Source of the DNA: Actinoplanes liguriensis | Lineage (GTDB): Bacteria > Actinomycetota > Actinomycetes > Mycobacteriales > Micromonosporaceae | Assembly (NCBI GenBank): GCA_000715855.1 | Contig: KL571206.1 | Location: 22,574-27,889, forward strand | Direction: 5' to 3' | DNA length: 5,316 nucleotides | Shown: positions 1-5,283 of the stretch, piece after piece | Layout: the number at the start of each line of letters is the position of its first letter | How positions within the stretch are numbered: the first letter of the stretch is position 1 | Position numbers and translations under genes: made by a program | Notes under the pieces: generated by a model | What the model was told of the DNA's origin: nothing | Database searches by the model: none | The model's input: only the letters and a program-made list of their open reading frames with translations

Positions 1-18
1 GATGTGTATAAGAGACAG
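1..18. other. Nextera/Tn5 mosaic-end adapter remnant (sequencing artefact)
   Basis: The first 18 bases, GATGTGTATAAGAGACAG, equal the 19-bp Tn5 mosaic end used in Nextera libraries without its leading A. They sit exactly at the window edge. Read on the minus strand they follow the rpsM reading frame and convert it from the conserved S13 sequence (Gly-Cys-Tyr-Gln expected) into Gly-Cys-Leu-Leu-Tyr. The exact junction is uncertain by a few bases, because the adapter's CTGT can also encode the expected Cys codon. This is leftover library adapter at a contig end, not a genomic transposon end. Confidence 0.95.
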
Positions 19-272
19 CCGATCTCAACCTTGCGGCGGATGTCCGCGGCGACCTCGCGGCGCAGGTCGCCCTCAACCTTGAAGTTGGCCTCAATGTATT
101 CGCGGAGCTTGAGCAGCTCCTCTTCCGTGAGGTCCTTGGCGCGCTTGTTCAGGTCGATCGCCGTAGCGGTCAATGCTTCGACGGACCGGGTACGCCCGAT
201 CCCGAAGATGTAGGTGAGCGCGATCTCCATCCGCTTTTCGCGGGGAAGATCGACGCCGACGAGACGTGCCAT
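19..272 (-). CDS. rpsM: 30S ribosomal protein S13 (partial, 3' end missing)
   Basis: S13 is a small-subunit head protein that contacts 16S rRNA, the 50S subunit through intersubunit bridges, and P-site tRNA. The visible N-terminus, [19 protein letters not shown], continues through [10 protein letters not shown] and reaches [18 protein letters not shown], the actinobacterial S13 pattern. There are 84 complete codons of an expected total of about 120-126, so the basic tRNA-contacting tail is missing. The frame runs into library adapter at position 18, so the truncation is a contig-end artefact and not a pseudogene. The ATG at 272-270 has a GAGGAG ribosome binding site 11 nt upstream. In bacteria rpsM normally heads the alpha operon (rpsM-rpsK-rpsD-rpoA-rplQ), whose remaining genes would lie beyond the left edge. 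Gene identity is very secure. Confidence 0.97.
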
Positions 273-338
273 TTCTGGGCGTACTCCTCGTTGTGAACTC
301 GGAGGTCTGTGCCCATCCCTCCCACCTGCCCTGGCGGG

Positions 339-383
339 CCCCGGCCTCCGACCGGGGGTGTGGCCGCTTCTCGGGGAAGCGGC
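339..383 (-). promoter_or_regulatory. Tandem hairpins in the rpmJ-rpsM leader
   Basis: Two perfect inverted repeats lie in the 154-bp gap between rpmJ and rpsM. In mRNA order the first (383-363) has an 8-bp stem, GCCGCTTC/GAAGCGGC, with a 5-nt loop. The second (357-339) has a 6-bp stem, CCCCGG/CCGGGG, with a 7-nt loop. Neither is followed by a T-run, and rpsM starts 67 nt downstream, so complete termination seems unlikely. In Escherichia coli the rpsM leader is where S4 represses the alpha operon. Whether this leader plays that role is inference; attenuation or RNA processing are alternatives. The rest of the gap shows no convincing promoter. Confidence 0.45.
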
Positions 384-426
384 TGGGACGAGCTTGTTCA
401 GTGGTGCGGATCCTGCGCGGGTCTAC

Positions 427-543
427 TCAGCCCTGGCGCTGCTTGTGACGCGGGTCGGTGGAGCAGATGACCATGACCCGGCCGTGCCGCCGGATGATCC
501 GGCAGTTGTTGCAGATCCGCTTGACGCTCGGCTTGACCTTCAC
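427..543 (-). CDS. rpmJ: 50S ribosomal protein L36 (zinc-binding form)
   Basis: L36 is the smallest large-subunit protein; it binds 23S rRNA and is stabilised by one zinc ion. The 38 residues begin [20 protein letters not shown] and end [12 protein letters not shown]. The zinc ligands are all present: C11, C14, C27 and H33. This is therefore the zinc-containing (C+) type, not the cysteine-free paralogue that some actinobacteria make under zinc limitation. The length equals the E. coli protein. The start is GTG at 543-541, supported by alignment to the invariant MKV start and by AAGG six bases upstream. It lies 50 bp after infA and 154 bp before rpsM, the usual infA-rpmJ-rpsM order. The gene is too short for a typical ORF cut-off and is easily missed. 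Confidence 0.96.
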   Translation of the reverse strand: MKVKPSVKRICNNCRIIRRHGRVMVICSTDPRHKQRQG

Positions 544-593
544 GGTTTGCCTTAACTCTCAGTCAGACGGGTATGGAAAACCCCGCGACCCGC

Positions 594-815
594 TTACTTG
601 TAGCGGTAGACGATTCGCCCACGGGTCAGGTCGTACGGCGAGAGTTCGACGACGACCCTGTCCTCGGGAAGGATGCGGATGTAGTGCTGGCGCATCTTCC
701 CGGAGATGTGTGCCAGGACCTTGTGACCATTGGCGAGCTCGACGCGGAACATGGCGTTCGGCAGGGGCTCGATCACTCGGCCTTCGATCTCGATGGCTCC
801 GTCTTTCTTAGGCAT
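594..815 (-). CDS. infA: Translation initiation factor IF-1
   Basis: IF-1 is a cytoplasmic OB-fold protein that occupies the 30S A site during initiation and helps IF-2 and IF-3 select the initiator tRNA. The 73-residue product matches the family over its full length: it starts [19 protein letters not shown], continues with [20 protein letters not shown] and [15 protein letters not shown], and ends [13 protein letters not shown]. The open frame continues upstream to an ATG at 971, but those 52 residues are not IF-1-like, and the candidate promoter lies inside them. The ATG at 815-813 is therefore chosen. GGAGG sits only two bases before this ATG, an unusually short spacing. A leader of about 137 nt with possible regulatory folding precedes the gene. 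rpmJ follows after 50 bp. Confidence 0.97.
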   Translation of the reverse strand: MPKKDGAIEIEGRVIEPLPNAMFRVELANGHKVLAHISGKMRQHYIRILPEDRVVVELSPYDLTRGRIVYRYK

Positions 816-929
816 GTCCTCCGCTACCTGACATCGGGTTCTGGGGCAGGCTTTGCAACGTCGTTCCCGAGCTTTTGAGGGGCTCGGACCAGCCGCGGCT
901 CCCTCTGTCCTCGAAGCGCTGAGGACATG
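813..929 (-). promoter_or_regulatory. infA leader with anti-Shine-Dalgarno element and competing hairpins
   Basis: In the minus-strand transcript, CATGTCCTC (929-921) is exactly complementary to GAGGACATG (821-813), which contains the infA ribosome binding site and start codon. The same upstream element can instead form a local 7-bp hairpin, TGTCCTC (927-921) with GAGGACA (912-906), loop 8 nt. Between them lies a second hairpin, CCGAGC (887-882)/GCTCGG (872-867). Pairing with the start region and the local hairpin exclude each other, the layout of a translational on/off switch. The pairings are seen in the sequence; regulatory function is inference. No known riboswitch or thermosensor class is recognised. 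Confidence 0.4.
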
Positions 930-958
930 AAAGAGAGGACGCTGCGCGCCAGCAAGCC

Positions 959-987
959 AGTCTACGCGCACGTTTCGGGGACGCCAA
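959..987 (-). promoter_or_regulatory. Candidate promoter for infA-rpmJ
   Basis: A -35-like TTGGCG (987-982) and a -10-like TAGACT (964-959) are separated by 17 bases. TTGGCG matches TTGACA at four of six positions, and TAGACT fits the actinobacterial TAnnnT pattern. Transcription would begin near 952, giving a leader of about 137 nt before infA. The site lies after the hairpin that follows the DUF1707 gene, consistent with a new transcription unit beginning here. No mapping data are available, and promoter calls in GC-rich DNA are uncertain. Confidence 0.45.
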
Positions 988-1012
988 ACCGAGGTCGCCC
1001 ATACCCGGGGTC

Positions 1013-1027
1013 GGGCGTGTCACGCCC
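1013..1027 (-). terminator. Short GC hairpin after the DUF1707 gene
   Basis: GGGCGTG/CACGCCC is a perfect inverted repeat around one central base, realistically a 5- to 6-bp stem with a 3- to 5-nt loop. It begins 4 bases after the DUF1707 stop codon. There is no T-run behind it, so it is at best a weak or partial terminator. It separates the DUF1707 gene from the infA promoter candidate. Confidence 0.35.
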
Positions 1028-1031
1028 CCGC

Positions 1032-1469
1032 TCAGCGGTCGCGGCGACCGCGGTCGGTCAGTGCTCCGACAGCGGTGATCACGACCGGGATCAACACCCA
1101 GGCCGGCCAGAAATAGTACGCATGACCGGAGCTGACGGACGAGATCGCCCAGATCACCGTGCAGATCAGGAAGGCGGTCAGAGCCGAGCCGAAGGTGTGC
1201 TTGCCGCTGTGGCCGTCCTTCTTCAGGCCGACCGGCTGCGCCGCCGGAGCGGGGGCGTGCGGCTGCACCTGGGCGTGCTGCACCGGGACCGTGCCGGGCA
1301 GGTCGTCGAGAAGACCCTCGAGATCGCCGTAGGTCCGGGCAGAATATGCACGCTGAACCCGCTCGTCGTACTCGTTCAGATCAAGCCGACCCTCGTCGAG
1401 CGCGGACTTCAACTGATCCGCGACGCGCTGACGATCGCTGTCGCCGGCCCGCATCCCCTCGCGTCCCAT
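1032..1469 (-). CDS. DUF1707 domain membrane protein, function unknown
   Basis: The 145-residue product has two parts. Residues about 6-59 (MRAGDSDRQRVADQL, then LDEGRLDLNEYDERVQRAY and DLEGLLDDLPG) match the actinobacterial DUF1707 domain, a short helical module of unknown role found at the N-terminus of many small membrane proteins. After a Pro/Ala/Gln-rich linker (about 60-82), two hydrophobic segments at about 93-112 and 118-137 form a likely two-helix hairpin with an aromatic FWPAW turn and a basic tail (TDRGRRDR). There is no signal peptide. The gene lies between map (47 bp upstream) and infA (216 bp downstream), on the same strand. The start is uncertain: ATG at 1469 has no clear ribosome binding site, while ATG at 1454 (Met6) begins the domain-like MRAGDS but has GAGGGG directly abutting it. 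A role cannot be given from the sequence. Confidence 0.85.
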   Translation of the reverse strand: MGREGMRAGDSDRQRVADQLKSALDEGRLDLNEYDERVQRAYSARTYGDLEGLLDDLPGTVPVQHAQVQPHAPAPAAQPVGLKKDGHSGKHTFGSALTAFLICTVIWAISSVSSGHAYYFWPAWVLIPVVITAVGALTDRGRRDR

Positions 1470-1516
1470 GAGTCACAGCATGCCAGGCGAACGCGAACGG
1501 GGTAAGGCCGGTCCAC

Positions 1517-2350
1517 TCAGGCCTGTCTGGCGGTCACCAGATCGCCCAGACGGGCCTTTCCACCGTCCAGGGCGGTGGTGACCCACACCCCGTCCTCCAG
1601 GAGCGCCATGGTGTGCTCGACGTGCGCCGCGCGGGACCCGTCCCGGGTCACCACGGTCCAGCCGTCGGAGAGCTCCAGGGTCCGCGGCGAGCCCATCGTG
1701 ATCATCGGCTCGATCGCCAGCGCCATGCCCACGACCAGACGCGGGCCGCGGCCCGGCTTGCCGTGGTTGAGCACGTGCGGCTCCTGGTGCATCTCGGTGC
1801 CGATGCCGTGCCCGCCGTAGCCGTCGACGATGCCGTAGCGCCCGCCCTTGCGGATCACCTTCTCGACGTTGAACGAGATGTCGGTGAGCCGGCCGCGCCC
1901 GTTGGCCACGCCACGGGCCGCGGCGGCGATCCCCGCCCACATCGAGTCCTCGGCGACCTCGGCCATCCGCAGCAGCGCCGGGTCGGTGTCACCGACGCCG
2001 ACGGTGATCGCGGAGTCGCCGTGCCAGCCGTCCAGCACCGCGCCGCAGTCCAACGAGAGCAGGTCGCCCTCGGCGAGGATCTGCTCCGTGCCCGGGATGC
2101 CGTGCACGACCTGCTCGTTGACCGAGGCGCAGATCGAGGCGGGGAAGCCGTGGTAGCCCTTGAACGACGGGATGGCGCCGGCCTCGCGGATCGTCTTCTC
2201 CGCGATGGCGTCGAGATCCGCGGTCGAGACGCCGGGCGCGACCGCGGCCCGCATCGCCTCCAGCGCGGCGTGGACGACCAGTCCGGCCGCCCGCATCTTC
2301 TCGATCTGCTCCGGCGTCTTCAGCTGGATGTCCAGCTCCTGACGACGCAT
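1517..2350 (-). CDS. map: Methionine aminopeptidase, type I
   Basis: This cytoplasmic dimetal peptidase removes the initiator methionine from new proteins whose second residue is small. The 277-residue product is near the type I length (E. coli 264) and has no N-terminal SH3-binding or zinc-finger extension. All expected active-site residues are present: H83 (VVHGIPG), metal ligands D101 (LSLDCG) and D112 (HGDSAIT), H188 (GTEMHQEP), E214 (AIEPMITMG) and E245 (HVEHTMAL). The start is ATG at 2350-2348, one base after the adk stop (TGAAATG), so translation is probably coupled to adk. The ribosome binding site is only a G-run. The order secY-adk-map-infA is typical of actinobacterial and Gram-positive spc operons. 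Actinobacteria often carry a second map gene elsewhere, so essentiality of this copy is not implied. Confidence 0.97.
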   Translation of the reverse strand: MRRQELDIQLKTPEQIEKMRAAGLVVHAALEAMRAAVAPGVSTADLDAIAEKTIREAGAIPSFKGYHGFPASICASVNEQVVHGIPGTEQILAEGDLLSLDCGAVLDGWHGDSAITVGVGDTDPALLRMAEVAEDSMWAGIAAAARGVANGRGRLTDISFNVEKVIRKGGRYGIVDGYGGHGIGTEMHQEPHVLNHGKPGRGPRLVVGMALAIEPMITMGSPRTLELSDGWTVVTRDGSRAAHVEHTMALLEDGVWVTTALDGGKARLGDLVTARQA

Positions 2351-2351
2351 T

Positions 2352-3005
2352 TCAGCCCCCGTACGACCGCAGGGCGTCGATCGCGCGCACAGTCACGTCC
2401 TCGACCGGGCCGGTCGCGTCGATGCCCACCAGCTTGCCCTGAGCGCCGTAGTAGTCGACCAGCGGCGCGGTCTTGTCCGCGTACTCCACCAGGCGGTTGG
2501 CGATCGTCTCGGCCTTGTCGTCGTCCCGCTGGAACAGCTCCGACCCGCATCGGTCGCAGATGTCCGGCTTGCTCGTCGGGTCGAACTCGACGTGCCAGAT
2601 CTTGCCGCAGCCCCGGCAGGTCCGGCGGCCCGAGAGCCGCCGGATCACCTCGTCGTCGTCGACCACGAGCTCCATCACCAGGTCCAGCGCGGTGCCCAGG
2701 TCGGCCAGCAGCTTGTCCAGGGCGTTCGCCTGCGGCACCGTGCGCGGGAACCCGTCCAGCAGGAACCCGTCGCCGGCGTCCGGCTCGGCGAGCCGGTCCC
2801 GGACCATGTTGATGGTCACCTCGTCCGGCACCAGCTGCCCGGCGTCCATGTAGCGCTTGGCCTCGACCCCGAGCGGGGTGCCCTGCGACACGTTCGCCCG
2901 GAAGATGTCACCGGTCGAGATCTTCGGTACGGCGAGATGGGCGGCGATGAACTCAGCCTGGGTCCCCTTGCCGGCCCCCGGAGGGCCCACCAGTACCAGC
3001 CGCAC
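2352..3005 (-). CDS. adk: Adenylate kinase, zinc-type long LID form
   Basis: Adenylate kinase interconverts ATP + AMP and 2 ADP in the cytoplasm, buffering adenylate charge. The 217-residue product has the P-loop GPPGAGKGT (7-15), the AMP-binding segment STGDIFR (30-36), FLLDGFPRT (81-89) with R88, and the LID arginines in RLSGRR (123-128). The LID (about 122-159) contains C130, C133, C150 and C153 in a CxxC-x16-CxxC pattern, expected to bind structural zinc as in Bacillus-type enzymes. It therefore differs from the short mycobacterial enzyme, which lacks the long LID. The start is GTG at 3005-3003 with GAGG eight bases upstream. The preceding in-frame triplets are ATG TAG, which blocks any longer version. 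The gap from secY is 74 bp with no obvious promoter; map follows after one base. Confidence 0.97.
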   Translation of the reverse strand: MRLVLVGPPGAGKGTQAEFIAAHLAVPKISTGDIFRANVSQGTPLGVEAKRYMDAGQLVPDEVTINMVRDRLAEPDAGDGFLLDGFPRTVPQANALDKLLADLGTALDLVMELVVDDDEVIRRLSGRRTCRGCGKIWHVEFDPTSKPDICDRCGSELFQRDDDKAETIANRLVEYADKTAPLVDYYGAQGKLVGIDATGPVEDVTVRAIDALRSYGG

Positions 3006-3079
3006 CTACATCGCCTCGCTTCGGTCGCACCAAACCACGCCAACCGCAGACGCCAGAGCCCCCCGGCCCCGCGTCCCCA

Positions 3080-4420
3080 CTACCGGAGGAACCCTTCGTA
3101 GTTCCGCTGCATGAGCTGGCTCTCGATCTGCTTCACCGTCTCCAGGCCCACGCCGACCATGATCAGCACGGCGGTACCACCGAACGGGAAGTTCTGGTAC
3201 TGCTGCTGGTCCAGCCAGATGAAGAAGAAGTTCGGCAGCACCGAGATCAGGCCCAGGTAGAGCGCGCCCGGGAGCGTGATCCGGCTGAGGATGAAGTCCA
3301 GGTAGTCGGCGGTCGGCTTGCCCGGGCGGATACCCGGCACAAAACCACCGTACTTCTTCATGTTCTCCGCGACCTCAGTCGGGTTGAACGTGATCGAGAC
3401 GTAGAAGTACGTGAAGAAGATGATCAGCAGGAAGTAGACGCTGATGTAGACCCAGCTGGTCGGCGCCGCCAGCCAGTTCTGGATCCAGATCTGGTAGCCC
3501 TTGAGGTTGTTCTTGTCGAAGAACTGCAAGTACAGCTGCGGCAGGTAGAGCAGCGACGACGCGAAGATGACCGGGACGACACCCGCCTGGTTCACCTTCA
3601 GCGGGATGTAGGTCGACGTGCCGCCGTACATCCGCCGGCCGATCATGCGCTTCGCGTACTGCACCGGGATGCGCCGCTGTGCCTGTTCGATGAAGACCAC
3701 CAGGCCGATGATCACCAGGACCAGCGCGATCACCAGGAAGAACTTGCCGGTGCCGGCGGTCTGCTTGATCGTCCAGCCCTCGCCGGGGAGGCGGGCCGCG
3801 ATCGAGGTGAAGATCAGGACGGACATGCCGTTGCCGACGCCGCGGTCGGTGACGAGCTCGCCGAGCCACATGACCATGCCGGTGCCGGCGGTCATCGTCA
3901 TCACCAGGACGGTCAGCGTCAGCCAGATCGGGATGCCGGTGCCCTCGGGGATGATCTGGTACGACGGGTTGTCCTGGTCGCACAGGCCGCCGAAGAGCTG
4001 GCCGGTGCGCGCGAGGGCCACGAACGCCGAGGACTGCAGGATCGCGAGGCCCAGGGTGAGGTACCGGGTGTACTGGGTGATCTTCGCCTGGCCGGACTGA
4101 CCCTCCTTGCGGAGCTGCTCGAGGCGAGGAATCACCACGGTGAGCAGCTGCAGGATGATCGACGCCGTGATGTACGGCATGATGCCGAGCGCGAAGACCG
4201 AGAGCTGGAGCAGAGCGCCGCCGGAGAACAGGTTCAACAGGTTCAGAACCTGGTTGCCCGACTGCTCGGTCAGCTTGAGGCAAGCCTGCACATTGGTGTA
4301 CGACACGCCTGGGCTGGGCAAGGTAGCGCCGAGCCGGTAGAGCGCAATGATCGCCACCGTGAACAACAACTTCTTGCGCAGGTCAGGCGTCCGCAACGCA
4401 CTCGAAAAGGCGGAGAGCAA
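3080..4420 (-). CDS. secY: Preprotein translocase subunit SecY
   Basis: SecY is the ten-helix channel of the SecYEG translocon in the cytoplasmic membrane; SecA drives proteins through it. The 446-residue product starts MLSAFSSALRTPDLRKKLLF, matching actinobacterial SecY. The first family signature lies around 68-93 (GALLQLSVFALGIMPYITAS), the second around 185-204 (WLGELVTDRGVGNGMS). The cytosolic C5 loop GGFVPGIRPGKPT carries the conserved arginine, R365. Ten hydrophobic segments can be placed between residue 15 and 428. The start chosen is TTG at 4420-4418: AGGAGG (4432-4427) lies six bases upstream and the protein then begins as in homologues. The longer ATG start at 4474 would add 18 basic, Ser/Pro-rich residues and place this ribosome binding site inside the gene. 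secY follows the rplO terminator and probably has its own promoter. Confidence 0.97.
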   Translation of the reverse strand: MLSAFSSALRTPDLRKKLLFTVAIIALYRLGATLPSPGVSYTNVQACLKLTEQSGNQVLNLLNLFSGGALLQLSVFALGIMPYITASIILQLLTVVIPRLEQLRKEGQSGQAKITQYTRYLTLGLAILQSSAFVALARTGQLFGGLCDQDNPSYQIIPEGTGIPIWLTLTVLVMTMTAGTGMVMWLGELVTDRGVGNGMSVLIFTSIAARLPGEGWTIKQTAGTGKFFLVIALVLVIIGLVVFIEQAQRRIPVQYAKRMIGRRMYGGTSTYIPLKVNQAGVVPVIFASSLLYLPQLYLQFFDKNNLKGYQIWIQNWLAAPTSWVYISVYFLLIIFFTYFYVSITFNPTEVAENMKKYGGFVPGIRPGKPTADYLDFILSRITLPGALYLGLISVLPNFFFIWLDQQQYQNFPFGGTAVLIMVGVGLETVKQIESQLMQRNYEGFLR

Positions 4421-4426
4421 CTTCTT

Positions 4427-4432
4427 CCTCCT
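4427..4432 (-). promoter_or_regulatory. Ribosome binding site deciding the secY TTG start
   Basis: AGGAGG on the minus strand lies six bases before TTG at 4420-4418. It is the only strong Shine-Dalgarno match near the secY 5' end and supports the TTG over the ATG at 4474. Confidence 0.8.
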
Positions 4433-4509
4433 GCGCGAGGTGACCGCCGGGGTGGCGGATCGGGGGGAAGGCATCGGCCCGGATGACCGATATCCCTAGC
4501 TGGCAACGG

Positions 4510-4539
4510 ACTCTAACAGTCTTGGCCCGTCGTGGTCAG
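4510..4539 (-). promoter_or_regulatory. Candidate secY promoter, proximal
   Basis: CTGACC (4539-4534) and TAGAGT (4515-4510) are separated by 18 bases. TAGAGT fits TAnnnT and CTGACC matches TTGACA at four of six positions. The -35 lies in a small inverted repeat, CGTGG/CCACG (4531-4544). The resulting secY leader would be about 80 nt. This is a pattern match only and may compete with the distal candidate. Confidence 0.35.
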
Positions 4540-4567
4540 CCACGGTAGCCGTCCACGAGGCACTGCG

Positions 4568-4596
4568 TTACTACCGATAACAAAAGTGCAGGTCAA
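4568..4596 (-). promoter_or_regulatory. Candidate secY promoter, distal
   Basis: TTGACC (4596-4591), five of six to the -35 consensus, is followed after exactly 17 bases by TAGTAA (4573-4568), a modest -10. It starts ten bases beyond the rplO hairpin and lies in a locally AT-richer stretch. It would give secY a leader of about 140 nt. Together with the terminator it suggests that secY-adk-map are transcribed at least partly apart from the ribosomal-protein genes upstream. Confidence 0.45.
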
Positions 4597-4605
4597 ACGC
4601 CACAA

Positions 4606-4644
4606 GGGGATGCTCGCCGAACACGCGTCCGGACGAGCATCCCC
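4606..4644 (-). terminator. Terminator-like hairpin after rplO
   Basis: A perfect 11-bp inverted repeat, GGGGATGCTCG (transcript 4644-4634) with CGAGCATCCCC (4616-4606), encloses a 17-nt loop and begins 7 bases after the rplO stop codon. The tail starts TTGTGGCGTTTGACC, so the U-tract is poor, as is common in actinobacterial terminators. Position and stem quality support termination or partial attenuation of the rpsE-rpmD-rplO transcript. Confidence 0.7.
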
Positions 4645-4651
4645 GCAAGCC

Positions 4652-5101
4652 TCACAGCTCGGTGGTGGAACCACCAGCGGCTGCGATCTTTTCCTTGGCC
4701 GAGTCGCTGAACGCGTGCGCCGAGATGGTCAGCGACACGCCGCCCAGCTCGCCCGAGCCCAGGACCTTGACCGGCAGGTTCTTGCGAACCGCGCCGGCCT
4801 CGACGAGCTCGGACGGGCCGACCTCGCCGCCGTTCGGGAACAGCTCGGCGAGCCGGTCCAGGTTCACGACCTGGAACACGACCTTGTTGCGCGGGCGGTT
4901 CCGGAGGCCCTTGATCTTCGGCAGGCGCATGTGGATAGGCATCTGCCCACCCTCGAACGACGCCGGAGTGTTCTTCCGGGCGCCGGTGCCCTTGGTACCG
5001 CGACCAGCCGTCTTGCCCTTGGAGCCTTCACCACGACCCACGCGGGTCTTCTTGGTCTTGGCACCGGGGGCCGGCTTCAGGTCATGAATCTTGATCGCCA
5101 T
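4652..5101 (-). CDS. rplO: 50S ribosomal protein L15
   Basis: L15 is a large-subunit protein that binds 23S rRNA during late assembly. The 149-residue product has the basic, glycine-rich N-terminal extension ([20 protein letters not shown], about 21-40) that threads into rRNA. A globular C-terminal domain follows, with the conserved [20 protein letters not shown] (112-131) and [14 protein letters not shown] (131-144). Length is standard for the family. The ATG at 5101-5099 overlaps the rpmD stop by one base (TAATG), and AGGAGG (5114-5109) lies seven bases upstream, so translation is coupled and strong. A hairpin terminator follows directly. Confidence 0.97.
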   Translation of the reverse strand: MAIKIHDLKPAPGAKTKKTRVGRGEGSKGKTAGRGTKGTGARKNTPASFEGGQMPIHMRLPKIKGLRNRPRNKVVFQVVNLDRLAELFPNGGEVGPSELVEAGAVRKNLPVKVLGSGELGGVSLTISAHAFSDSAKEKIAAAGGSTTEL

Positions 5102-5283
5102 TACTCGACCTCCTCGACAGTGACGAGGTGGTTCACGGCGAAGATCATGCCCCGAATCTCGGGACGGTCCTCCTTGACCACCACATCGTTGATCCGCTTC
5201 AGGCCGAGCGACCGCAGGGAGTCCCGCTGGTTCTGCTTACGGCCGATCTCGGACCGGATCTGGGTGACCTTCAAGCGAGCCAT
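5101..5283 (-). CDS. rpmD: 50S ribosomal protein L30
   Basis: L30 is a small large-subunit protein. The 60-residue product, starting [20 protein letters not shown] and including [12 protein letters not shown] and [16 protein letters not shown], fits the bacterial L30 family in length and pattern. Its ATG at 5283-5281 shares one base with the rpsE stop (TGATG), and its stop shares one base with the rplO ATG (TAATG). It is therefore locked between the two genes with coupled translation. This rpsE-rpmD-rplO order is the standard spc operon order. Confidence 0.96.
   Translation of the reverse strand: MARLKVTQIRSEIGRKQNQRDSLRSLGLKRINDVVVKEDRPEIRGMIFAVNHLVTVEEVE

Noticed and set aside
1..18. Tn5/IS50 transposon end
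   Set aside because: Only the adapter-length mosaic end is present, at the extreme edge, with no transposase or target duplication. Library adapter is the simpler explanation.
891..900. Perfect 10-base palindrome AGCCGCGGCT as an operator
   Set aside because: A single short GC palindrome without a second half-site or repeat is expected by chance here, and it has no loop to form a hairpin.
816..971. 52-residue N-terminal extension of IF-1 from the ATG at 971
   Set aside because: IF-1 is 73 residues from ATG 815 and aligns from its first residue. The extra segment overlaps the promoter candidate and leader.
1613..2812. Long plus-strand open frame (399 codons) opposite map and adk
   Set aside because: It is the antisense shadow of two well-identified genes in GC-rich DNA. 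The translation is Arg/Pro/Ala-rich low-complexity with no domain.
3375..4283. 302-codon minus-strand frame inside secY
   Set aside because: It is out of frame with SecY, whose frame shows full conservation. The shadow product is rich in Arg, His, Asp and Pro, typical of GC-rich alternative frames.
4421..4474. Longer secY starting at ATG 4474
   Set aside because: The strong ribosome binding site and family homology point to TTG 4420. The extra 18 residues do not resemble SecY.
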